A stretch of DNA of 14,749 bases. It comes from Pararoseburia sp963661325 (GTDB lineage Bacteria > Bacillota > Clostridia > Lachnospirales > Lachnospiraceae). The DNA lies in assembly GCA_963661325.1 (NCBI GenBank), contig CAVLBP010000059.1:1-14749 (forward strand), given 5' to 3'. Positions within the stretch are counted from its first letter, which is position 1. Every line of letters begins with the position of its first letter. The translations under genes and the position numbers were made by a program. Shown piece after piece: positions 5,635-12,612 of the stretch. The notes below the pieces were generated by a model. It did not search any database. It worked only from the letters and a program-made list of their open reading frames with translations, and was not told the DNA's origin.

Positions 5635-7086
5635 TTATCTCTTTGCATGCATAGAGAACGCATCCATATCGTAATGATCCAGATTTTCATGGATACCACG
5701 CTCATCCGCTTCGGATAAGATCGTCTCACGGTTCTTCTTGAAAGAAGCCTGCGGACGGAAAGCACTTGGTCCACCGACACAACCGCCTTCACAGATCATA
5801 CCCTCGATAAAGTCTTCCGGCAATCTACCGACCTTCATCAGAAGAAGTGCCTTCTTACACTCTGCGGCTCCGTTACACTTGTTGACGGTCGCTGCAATCT
5901 CATCATCGCTTTCCTTCAGGCTCTGCAAAACTGCCTCGGTAACACCACCGGAATTTGCAAAACGTTTGCCATAGATGGATGACTCCTGATAAGAGTTGTC
6001 ATCATCTTCCAGTTCTACATCTTTTGCGTGCATCATGGCACGAATCTCACTGTAGGTAAGTGCATAGTCTGCATTGCCCTCAATGGCATGATCCTTGACC
6101 TCGGATTTCTTGGAGATACAAGGTCCGATAAATACAGTGATCGCATCCGGCTCCTTTGCCTTTAGCATACGGGATACGGCACACATCGGTGAAATGGTCG
6201 TTGATACATTTTCGATCAATTCCGGATAATGCTTCTTTACCATATTGACAAATGCAGGGCAGCAGGAAGTGGTCATCTTCTTGCCATTCTTGTAGGCTTC
6301 AGCCCATTCTTCTGCTTCGTAGGCTGCTGTCATATCACCGCCAAGTCCTACTTCCACAAGATCGGTAAAGCCGACTGCCTTCATAGCTTTCTTCCAACTG
6401 TTCATAGTGATATGCTCGCCGAACTGTCCTTCAGTCGCCGGTGCAACCAATGCATATACCGGATGTTCTGACTTGATTGCCTTGATGACATCCACCATAA
6501 AGGTCTTGGAACCAATGGCACCAAACGGACATCTATGAATACAAAGTCCACAGCGGATACACTTTTCTTCGTTGATCACGGAAATGCCATTCTCGTCATA
6601 ACTGATGGCATCGACCGGGCAGGAGAACTTGCACGGGCGTTTCAGCGCTGCGATCGCATGGTAAGGACAAGCCTGGGCACATTTACCACATTCCTTACAC
6701 TTGGACGGATCAATATGAGAACGATGTCGTCCCATCTCGATCGCACCAAAGTTACATGCATTGATACATGCCTTACCGATACAATTCTGACAATTGTCCG
6801 TCACAACATAACTGGAGATCGGGCAATCCTCACAAGCAGAACTGATGACCTGAACAATGTTGCCATCATCATGCACTCCCGGTGCTTTTCCTTCTGCCAG
6901 ACGGACTCTCTGGCGGATAATCTCTCTTTCTTTATAAATACAGCAGCGGAACTGCGGTGTTGGTCCCGGAATCAATGACTGCGCAATGCCGTCCCTCTTC
7001 TCTTCCAATTCATCTGCAAATGCTAATTTGGCTACTTCATAAAGTACATCATGTTTGATCTTAATTACATTTTCGTCAGCATACAT
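5635..7086 (-). CDS. Monomeric [FeFe] hydrogenase, group-B-like
   Basis: 483 residues, cytoplasmic. The N-terminal third is rich in Fe-S motifs: Cys85/88, then Cys99/102/107/111, Cys130/133/136/140 and Cys152/156 with Cys176/179/182/186, fitting ferredoxin-type 4Fe-4S clusters. The H-cluster domain has L1 TSCCP (273-277, with the proton-relay Cys275 and ligand Cys276), L2 GPCISKK (Cys323) and L3 EGMICEGGC (Cys432, Cys436). L2 reads GPC rather than the MPC of the well-studied group A enzymes, and the TSCCPAF and cysteine-rich N-terminus fit group B. Expected reaction: reversible proton reduction to H2 with ferredoxin as likely partner. Direction in the cell is not shown. There are no maturase genes (hydE, hydF, hydG) or NADH-binding subunits nearby. 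GGAGG lies 11 nt before the ATG. Confidence 0.93.
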   Translation of the reverse strand: MYADENVIKIKHDVLYEVAKLAFADELEEKRDGIAQSLIPGPTPQFRCCIYKEREIIRQRVRLAEGKAPGVHDDGNIVQVISSACEDCPISSYVVTDNCQNCIGKACINACNFGAIEMGRHRSHIDPSKCKECGKCAQACPYHAIAALKRPCKFSCPVDAISYDENGISVINEEKCIRCGLCIHRCPFGAIGSKTFMVDVIKAIKSEHPVYALVAPATEGQFGEHITMNSWKKAMKAVGFTDLVEVGLGGDMTAAYEAEEWAEAYKNGKKMTTSCCPAFVNMVKKHYPELIENVSTTISPMCAVSRMLKAKEPDAITVFIGPCISKKSEVKDHAIEGNADYALTYSEIRAMMHAKDVELEDDDNSYQESSIYGKRFANSGGVTEAVLQSLKESDDEIAATVNKCNGAAECKKALLLMKVGRLPEDFIEGMICEGGCVGGPSAFRPQASFKKNRETILSEADERGIHENLDHYDMDAFSMHAKR

Positions 7087-7136
7087 TTGGTATGGTTCCT
7101 CCCTTTTTTAATACTTGTGTGGTCAGCCTGCTACTT

Positions 7137-7154
7137 TTGTCAAAAAAATAACAA
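7137..7154. promoter_or_regulatory. Rex-like redox operator in the hydrogenase leader
   Basis: TTGTCAAAAAAATAACAA matches the clostridial Rex consensus TTGTTAANNNNTTAACAA at 12 of 14 defined positions, with exact 18-bp length. It would lie just downstream of the predicted transcription start, where a bound repressor blocks transcription. Rex senses NADH/NAD+ and is known to control fermentation and hydrogen genes in Clostridia. Confidence 0.6.
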
Positions 7155-7156
7155 TC

Positions 7157-7173
7157 TTATATTGGTAATATAA
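7157..7173. promoter_or_regulatory. 17-bp palindrome over the hydrogenase -10 region
   Basis: TTATATTGGTAATATAA has perfect 7-bp arms and a 3-bp centre. It covers the predicted -10 (7167-7172) and the start of transcription. Candidate operator; regulator unknown. Confidence 0.45.
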
Positions 7174-7195
7174 CATGGCTTGAGGAAACTGTCTA
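7167..7195 (-). promoter_or_regulatory. Sigma-A-like promoter of the hydrogenase gene
   Basis: Minus strand: TAGACA (7195-7190), 17 nt, then TATATT (7172-7167), each one mismatch from consensus. The leader would be about 74 nt and would contain the Rex-like site. Confidence 0.55.
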
Positions 7196-7230
7196 TAAAT
7201 CCACTTCATGTACTTGAAAAAGACCAAAGG

Positions 7231-8934
7231 TTAACGCAGTCTCTGATTGATCTTTTGCTTTGTCTTCATATCATACATACGCTCATCTGCCAGCATGTAT
7301 ACTTTTTGTGTGGCTTCCTTTGGGCATTCGCTGCTTTTTGCCACACCATAAGCCGCCTCAATATTAAAGGCTAGTTCGCTGGATCTTCGTTTTTCCAAGC
7401 GGATCATTTTATTCAGGCACTGATCAATCTGCGGAAACTGTTCCTCGTGGATCAAGACTAAAAATTCATCCCCACCCATACGAAAGACCTCGCCTATACC
7501 AGAAAAAGCGGTCTGTAAGATGGCTGCAAATTCCTGCAAGAGCCGATCTCCCTGGACATGCCCAAGCGTATCATTGATAGTCTTTAATCCGTTTAGATCC
7601 AAATTGATGAGTGCATATTCCGCCTTTCCTGCATCCAATTCGTCAAAGCGTTCATTGCACTTGGTTCTATTGTAAGTACCACAGAGTTCATCGTGATATG
7701 CACGGTCTGCCAGCCACTCCTGCTCTGCTTCATGTACCAGAATGTCGTAGACATAGAAGATATAACTCACGACTAGCATGACGATAAAGAGTAATGTTCC
7801 CACTGGGATGATACTGATGGTCAGAAGTTCATTGTCCTGCATGACATATTTTTGCAGGTTGAATCGTATCAGATCCATAGCTACACACACACACAAGGTA
7901 ACCACGCCAATATGTAATGCCCTTTCTGAGCGATCCAACTTCCTTTCTTTATCAATTCCTGTCAGAGCCACCAAAAACAGAGAAATTCCGCCAAACAGAT
8001 GGAAATATCCCAAAAGTCTCGGATAATGCTCAATGTTCAAAAATTGCAGGATGGTCGAAACCACAAAGAAGAGTCCCATCAAAGTAGCAGATGCGTATGC
8101 CAACTGCTGTTTCCATGCTGCTACTTGCTGACGCATTTCTGCGATCATTAAAATAAAACTAATCGGTGCCAGATACAGGGTCAGATACTCCACCGTCGTA
8201 TTGGAAGCCAGATCGATCTTGAAGATCTCGAATACCTTCATATTACACATGGACCAGATGCCCATCAGAAAACTAAAGATCCCGATATATAAAAGACGCA
8301 CATAAACCCTGCTATAGCAGACCGCAACCGCACTAACGATGGTCATGACCGCTCCCAAAAGAATTAGAAAGATCCCCACAAAGGTACTGAGCAGATGTTG
8401 TCTTGCAAATTCCCGGTAGACTTCACTGGTCGCCGTTATCGTCGGATTCGTGATGTTGGTAAAGGCATCCGTCTCCCGCACATTTAAGGTAATGACAAAA
8501 TCTTTACCGGAAACATTTTCCGGAAGATCTATAAAATGATAGCCGCTGCCTACCAGCCAGTTCTTCTTTGCATACTCCTGCCCATAATCATAGATCTCTC
8601 TGCCATCAATCTCCACGTTGATTGTTGAAAGATAGCACAAAAAAGTCATGGTCTGATGCAATGGCATATCCTCAGGGAAAGTCCCCGTCAAAACGATCTC
8701 ATCTCCCACCTGTAAATGCGAGAACTTGTACGCCGACAGTGCCTCCTCCTGTGCTAACTGCTGTTCATTTACACTGACCTGCCAGCCATCCGCCAGTTCC
8801 CATCCATCCGATGATGTCGAATTTTTACATAACATCCATGCAAAAAACATGACCCAGAGCAAGGTCGCCGTAGCAGACAAAAGTGCCGCAATAAATTTGA
8901 ATGTTTTCTTTTTATTTTCCAATCCTTTCCCCAT
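7231..8934 (-). CDS. Membrane diguanylate cyclase (7TM sensor plus GGDEF)
   Basis: 567 residues. Order: a signal-anchor segment (about 13-35); an extracellular part (36-180) rich in beta strands that resembles the ligand-binding region of 7TM-DISM sensors; seven hydrophobic segments (about 182-398); then a cytoplasmic GGDEF domain (about 405-567). The active-site loop is RMGGDEF (GGDEF at 487-491) and NLDLNGLKTINDTLGH supplies the metal and substrate residues, so cyclase activity (2 GTP to cyclic di-GMP) is expected. There is no RxxD inhibition site just before GGDEF. Start: GGGGG 7 nt before the ATG at 8934; the longer open frame to 9006 lacks such a site and runs over the promoter. A candidate for controlling the divergent DUF4832-type gene. 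I see no terminator after the stop. Confidence 0.9.
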   Translation of the reverse strand: MGKGLENKKKTFKFIAALLSATATLLWVMFFAWMLCKNSTSSDGWELADGWQVSVNEQQLAQEEALSAYKFSHLQVGDEIVLTGTFPEDMPLHQTMTFLCYLSTINVEIDGREIYDYGQEYAKKNWLVGSGYHFIDLPENVSGKDFVITLNVRETDAFTNITNPTITATSEVYREFARQHLLSTFVGIFLILLGAVMTIVSAVAVCYSRVYVRLLYIGIFSFLMGIWSMCNMKVFEIFKIDLASNTTVEYLTLYLAPISFILMIAEMRQQVAAWKQQLAYASATLMGLFFVVSTILQFLNIEHYPRLLGYFHLFGGISLFLVALTGIDKERKLDRSERALHIGVVTLCVCVAMDLIRFNLQKYVMQDNELLTISIIPVGTLLFIVMLVVSYIFYVYDILVHEAEQEWLADRAYHDELCGTYNRTKCNERFDELDAGKAEYALINLDLNGLKTINDTLGHVQGDRLLQEFAAILQTAFSGIGEVFRMGGDEFLVLIHEEQFPQIDQCLNKMIRLEKRRSSELAFNIEAAYGVAKSSECPKEATQKVYMLADERMYDMKTKQKINQRLR

Positions 8935-8967
8935 GATAAATCCCCCTACTATTATCCTCTTAAAGGT

Positions 8968-8976
8968 ATTGTACCA
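8968..8976 (-). promoter_or_regulatory. Extended -10 promoter of the GGDEF gene
   Basis: The minus strand reads TGGTACAAT. No convincing -35 is seen at 16-18 nt, which fits an extended -10 promoter. The start codon is about 34 nt downstream of the -10. Confidence 0.5.
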
Positions 8977-9024
8977 TATCCCATCCCCGTGCTCCATCAA
9001 ATGCAAGAATTTTTAGGCATTTTT

Positions 9025-9052
9025 TTGTTTCTTTCTATAAATATGATATACT
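9025..9052 (+). promoter_or_regulatory. Promoter of the DUF4874/DUF4832 gene
   Basis: TTGTTT (9025-9030), 16 nt, then TATACT (9047-9052) preceded by TGA, so also an extended -10. AAAGGAG lies 6 nt before the ATG. Confidence 0.6.
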
Positions 9053-9079
9053 CCTAGTAGAAAAACAAAGGAGCATCTT

Positions 9080-10459
9080 ATGGCAGGAAGAACAAGGAAA
9101 AAGCATCGCGGTCTGCGCTTTTTGTGTGGTCTGATCTTATTTTTAATAGCGCTCAGTGTCATTGGCACTGTTTTTTTATTGCGCCGTAATATCTCTGCCA
9201 CTTTCACACCGGCGGACTACAACGAGAGCAACGAGGCTCTGGCAAATCCTTATGCCGGCTGGTATCATACCTACGAATATGAGATCTCCGAGGACGCTTC
9301 CTTTGATCCGTCCACCGTGGACTACGCACTGGCTCTGGATAATTCCACACGCCTCTGTCTTGTCCGCATCAATCTGAAAAATTATGCCGCCGGTGCCATA
9401 TCCGATCACGGGCTTGCTGATATCCGTTCCATTTTGAGCACCTGGGCTGCGACCGACAAGCAGATGATCCTGCGTTTCTGCTATGATACGACAGGCGACA
9501 ATGCCGTAAGCGAGCCGTCCGATCTGACTACCGTCTATCGCCATATGGAACAAGTATCGGACATCGTCAATGACTATGCTGCACACATCTACCAGTTGCA
9601 GGGAGTATTCATAGGTGCGCAGGGAGAAAGCATTGCATCGACAAATCTGACGGATGCCTCCCTTACCGACCTGACGGACTACTATGCTTCCCTGACCGAC
9701 AAGTCTCTTTATCTGGGACTGCATGATGCCGGACAATATTTACAGGCGATCGGACAGACCAGTGTACCGCCGACTCTGTTCACCTCTGACAAGACCCTAT
9801 TCTACCGTCTGGGACTTTTTAACGATAGCCTGACACCTGCTATGTCAAATGCAGAGGCAGAAGCCACGGCAGCAATCGCCTCCTTTGCTCCATGCGGCGG
9901 TTCTGTTGCGGCAGATCCATCTCTGGCAGACGCAGCCACCGCCATCCAGATGCTCCAAGCATGCCATATTTCCTATTTGAATGCCGAACAGACAGACACT
10001 ACACTGGGATCTTGGAAAAACCAGACCTATAGCAGTTCCGATGCCTATAGTGGTCTTACCCTTTATGACTATATGACGACCCACTTAGGTTACCGCTATG
10101 TCCTGCGGGATGTCGCCCTATCTTTTAACACCTGGGAAAATGAAAGCGGAAATATCACACTTTCCATAGAAAATGTCGGTTTTTCTGTTTCCTACATGCC
10201 GTATGATGTGCGCCTGCTCATGCGCAATCAGGATACGGAAGAAATGATCACCCTTCCACTGGATACGGATAATCGCAGTTGGAATCCGCAAGAAGCGACC
10301 ACTTTGAAGCAGTCCCTTGCCCTGCGGGATTATGAAAAAGGCACTTACAGCCTTTATCTTTTGGTGCAGGATCCTTCTACTGGTGAGGTCATCAAACTGG
10401 GAAATACCATGCCTCTGACCTCCAACGGCTACATGATCGGAAGTCTTGCCATCGAATAA
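9080..10459 (+). CDS. Membrane-anchored DUF4874/DUF4832 protein
   Basis: 459 residues. A basic N-terminus (MAGRTRKKHRG) and one hydrophobic segment (about 12-34) indicate an N-terminal anchor with the rest outside the cell. ANPYAGWYHTYEYE (about 55-68) followed by a barrel-like region to about residue 230 fits DUF4874. HLGYRYVLRDVALSFNTW and a beta-rich C-terminus fit DUF4832. Proteins with this pair resemble glycoside-hydrolase-type TIM barrels with a C-terminal beta domain and are often placed with surface polysaccharide functions, but no reaction is established to my knowledge and I cannot name catalytic residues. It diverges from a diguanylate cyclase, which makes a role in a cyclic-di-GMP-linked surface or exopolysaccharide process possible. 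No clear terminator follows; only a weak GTAAA/TTTAC repeat is seen before the tRNA promoter. Confidence 0.82.
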   Translation: MAGRTRKKHRGLRFLCGLILFLIALSVIGTVFLLRRNISATFTPADYNESNEALANPYAGWYHTYEYEISEDASFDPSTVDYALALDNSTRLCLVRINLKNYAAGAISDHGLADIRSILSTWAATDKQMILRFCYDTTGDNAVSEPSDLTTVYRHMEQVSDIVNDYAAHIYQLQGVFIGAQGESIASTNLTDASLTDLTDYYASLTDKSLYLGLHDAGQYLQAIGQTSVPPTLFTSDKTLFYRLGLFNDSLTPAMSNAEAEATAAIASFAPCGGSVAADPSLADAATAIQMLQACHISYLNAEQTDTTLGSWKNQTYSSSDAYSGLTLYDYMTTHLGYRYVLRDVALSFNTWENESGNITLSIENVGFSVSYMPYDVRLLMRNQDTEEMITLPLDTDNRSWNPQEATTLKQSLALRDYEKGTYSLYLLVQDPSTGEVIKLGNTMPLTSNGYMIGSLAIE

Positions 10460-10495
10460 ATCATATTTTGCAAGTAAAAAGTTTACAATTTATCC

Positions 10496-10524
10496 TTGAC
10501 TTCATGTGTAAAAACAGATAGAAT
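10496..10524 (+). promoter_or_regulatory. Promoter of the tRNA-Leu gene
   Basis: TTGACT (10496-10501), a 17-nt spacer, then TAGAAT (10519-10524), about 11 nt before the mature tRNA 5' end. Each element is one mismatch from consensus. Confidence 0.75.
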
Positions 10525-10535
10525 ACTATTTGCGC

Positions 10536-10619
10536 GCAGGAGTGGCGGAATTGGCAGACGCGCAGGCTTCAGGTGCCTGTGGTAGCAATATCGTGTGGGT
10601 TCAAGTCCCATCTCCTGCA
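10536..10619 (+). tRNA. tRNA-Leu (anticodon CAG)
   Basis: 84 nt, class II. The acceptor arm GCAGGAG pairs with CTCCTGC and the discriminator is A, as in leucine tRNAs. The D-arm is GCGGAATTGGCAGACGC. The anticodon stem CAGGC/GCCTG surrounds the loop TTCAGGT with anticodon CAG, reading CUG. A long variable arm and a T-arm with TTCAAGT follow. CCA is not encoded. The gene stands alone with its own promoter and a strong hairpin terminator about 23 nt downstream. Confidence 0.97.
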
Positions 10620-10642
10620 TTTTTTATTTGCAGAATATATAA

Positions 10643-10697
10643 AAGAAAACCTCGAAACCATTGATTTTACTTGGTTTCGAGGTTTTCTTATTTTTCA
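10643..10697. terminator. Very strong bidirectional hairpin terminator
   Basis: AAGAAAACCTCGAAACCA (10643-10660) and its exact reverse complement (10672-10689) form an 18-bp perfect stem with an 11-nt loop. The plus strand continues ATTTTTC and ends the tRNA transcript; the minus strand continues TTATATATTC after TTTTCTT and would end the esterase operon. Confidence 0.88.
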
Positions 10698-10741
10698 GAC
10701 TTTTCCAAAATTTCTTTCATTCTGCCCCATTTTTGCCCCAC
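10688..10741 (-). other. Possible remnant of an integrase C-terminus; tandem TGCCCCA repeat
   Basis: TGCCCCA occurs at 10723-10729 and 10734-10740. Read on the minus strand this gives VGQKWGRMKEILEKSEK and a stop, which resembles C-terminal tails (WGQ/WGK repeats) seen on Firmicutes site-specific recombinases, beside a tRNA gene. There is no start codon context or ribosome binding site, so it is not called as a gene. It may be chance. Confidence 0.2.
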
Positions 10742-10744
10742 AGA

Positions 10745-11671
10745 TCATCTTGCAAACCACGCCGCGATCCGCTCCCATGCCAGTTTCGATTCCGGCAGGT
10801 TCGGATGCGTGATATAAAAGGTATGATACATACCGGGATAGGTATAATAGGTCACATTGACCCCTGCCTTTTTTGCCTGTGCCACCACTGTGTCGCTGTC
10901 ACTCAAAAGCAGTTCGGCTTCTCCGGTCTGGATCAGCAGAGGCGGAAAGCCTTGGTAGTCTCCATACACCGGTGACAGATAGGGATCTTTGGGATCATGC
11001 TCTCCCGCATAAACGATGGGTACCGGATATTTTGGTACTTTTTCCGCCTTGGGATAGCCAAAGAAATGATCCTCCGTCTTTTTTGTCTGATAAGATCTTC
11101 CGCTTGCCGTCATATCCGTCCATGGCGAGGATAGGATCATGCCCGCCGGCAATGCTTCACCGTGATCCCGCAGCCAGAGCCCCAGTGCCAGACACAAGCC
11201 CCCTCCGGCAGACTCCCCACAGAAATAAATATCCTTTGCCGCATAGCCCTCTTTTAAAAGCCAATGATACCCGGCGATCGCATCTTCCAAGGCAGAGGGA
11301 TAGACATTGACCGGTGCTGTCCGGTAATCTAAAGAAAATACATTGGCACCGGTGATCTTGGCAAAATGCAGGGCTGTCTCATTATAGAGATCTGAAAACT
11401 GTGCCACATAACCTCCGCCATGGATCTGGTACATGACCCGGTCTGCCCCCTGTTCCAGATAATAGCCCCTGCAATGCTCTAAATGAATTTCCTTATTCGT
11501 GTACCCCTGCGGCACTTTCCATTTGCCAAAGCGATAGGGCTTTTGCTGCCGATACATGGAAGTCCTTAAAATGCTCTCCCCGGTAAATACAGTTGTCAGA
11601 CAGACGAGCGTGCGCATACCGATCGATACACATTTCGCCCCAAAGGATGTCCCCTTTAATGTTCCCATCAT
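10745..11671 (-). CDS. Alpha/beta-hydrolase, HSL-type (family IV) esterase
   Basis: 308 residues. Oxyanion-hole motif HGGGY (84-88); nucleophile elbow GESAGG with Ser154; probable acid Asp258 in GEAELLLSDSD; and His283 in MYHTF. These are the marks of the hormone-sensitive-lipase (family IV) esterases, which hydrolyse short acyl esters. A moderately hydrophobic N-terminal part (about 10-30) could be a cap helix or a weak membrane association; there is no clear signal peptide cleavage site. Its ATG overlaps the stop of the preceding esterase gene (ATGA), with AAAGGAG 5 nt upstream (8 nt from the second ATG), so the two are translationally coupled. Last gene of the rhamnosidase operon. The acyl group removed in the cell is unknown; acetyl or another small group on a rhamnoside is a context-based guess. 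Confidence 0.9.
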   Translation of the reverse strand: MMGTLKGTSFGAKCVSIGMRTLVCLTTVFTGESILRTSMYRQQKPYRFGKWKVPQGYTNKEIHLEHCRGYYLEQGADRVMYQIHGGGYVAQFSDLYNETALHFAKITGANVFSLDYRTAPVNVYPSALEDAIAGYHWLLKEGYAAKDIYFCGESAGGGLCLALGLWLRDHGEALPAGMILSSPWTDMTASGRSYQTKKTEDHFFGYPKAEKVPKYPVPIVYAGEHDPKDPYLSPVYGDYQGFPPLLIQTGEAELLLSDSDTVVAQAKKAGVNVTYYTYPGMYHTFYITHPNLPESKLAWERIAAWFAR

Positions 11672-12612
11672 AAATTCTCCTTTATAAATGCCAGCATCTG
11701 CTCCATGTTGTCCTGCCCGTATACAGTATCAAAACTTTCATACCCATGTTTTAATTTAGCCTCATGCCGATCATAGATATTGAGTCTTGTCCGTACACCC
11801 AGATCCTGCAATTTGGCATACATATCCCTTGCCTGGTCATAAAAAGACCCTGTATTGGCATCAGATAGAAAAGACGGCGGATAGTATTTGGTGACATGGG
11901 AAAGGATATTTCCCTCGACCGCGCCTTTGGCTGTCCGCATAACTCTTTCCTTATAATATGCCTGTCCGCATTTGCGCAAAAGATAATTAAATCCCAAATC
12001 ATGCACCTTATCATAACGAGTCGGATCCAGAAGCGCCGAATTGAACAAAATACACCGTATGGCTCCCTTGGAAAGTACCGGCTCTATCTGCATGGTTTCT
12101 GCATATGTCTCATCAGTTTCTATCAAGGCATATTGCCCCACGATCTGACCTCCTGCACTACTGCCACAAAGAATGACCTGATCTATGGCAAGTGCATACG
12201 TCGCAGCATTCGCCTCTAAAAATCGCATGGCCTGCTGCATTTGCAAAATTGGCGTCGGATAGGAATACTCCGGTGCAAATGCATAATCAACTGAGACCAC
12301 ATCATAACCTTCTTCCAAAAAGCGCGTGAAAAACCACATCTTATCGCCCTGTTCTCCTGCATTGGGATCGCCATCCTCCTTGGATCCCCAGGTAAAGCCA
12401 CCGCCATGCACATAAAAGATCAGGGGAGCCATTTCCCCTTTTCGGCTCTTATAGAGATCCAGATAGGAATTGGGATAGTCTCTTCCATAGCATAGGTTAC
12501 GAAAGACTGTGCCACAGCCAAAGATCTCCTCCCTGCCCGGATCTTTGGCTTCAAAAGAATTGACCGCCGGAAATGTTGTTTTTTGTATTGTTTCAACCAA
12601 TCTGTACTTCAT
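11668..12612 (-). CDS. Alpha/beta-hydrolase, carboxylesterase-type
   Basis: 314 residues, apparently cytoplasmic. HGGGF (69-73) forms the oxyanion hole, GSSAGG (150-155) holds the nucleophile Ser152, and FLSDANTGSF (Asp251) with HEAKLKHGYES (His289) complete a plausible triad. It resembles acetyl-esterase or feruloyl-esterase-like members of the BD-FAE/HSL groups and differs clearly from the next gene, so it is not a recent duplicate. Start: GGAG lies 9 nt before the ATG. The first 20 nt overlap the 3' end of the GH78 gene, in another frame, and the last 4 nt overlap the next esterase. The tight packing suggests a common substrate, with this enzyme removing acyl groups that block glycoside cleavage. 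Confidence 0.9.
   Translation of the reverse strand: MKYRLVETIQKTTFPAVNSFEAKDPGREEIFGCGTVFRNLCYGRDYPNSYLDLYKSRKGEMAPLIFYVHGGGFTWGSKEDGDPNAGEQGDKMWFFTRFLEEGYDVVSVDYAFAPEYSYPTPILQMQQAMRFLEANAATYALAIDQVILCGSSAGGQIVGQYALIETDETYAETMQIEPVLSKGAIRCILFNSALLDPTRYDKVHDLGFNYLLRKCGQAYYKERVMRTAKGAVEGNILSHVTKYYPPSFLSDANTGSFYDQARDMYAKLQDLGVRTRLNIYDRHEAKLKHGYESFDTVYGQDNMEQMLAFIKENL

Noticed and set aside
8935..9079. Possible cyclic-di-GMP riboswitch between the GGDEF and DUF4832 genes
   Set aside because: The leaders are only about 25-35 nt and show no GEMM-type motifs. There is no room for an aptamer.
9176..9736. Open frame of 186 codons on the minus strand
   Set aside because: It is antisense to the DUF4874 region, with no ribosome binding site or domain. 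Coding evidence is on the plus strand.
10472..10490. GTAAA/TTTAC repeat as a terminator of the DUF4832-type gene
   Set aside because: Five AT-rich base pairs and a short tail are too weak for an intrinsic terminator. Read-through toward the tRNA promoter remains possible.
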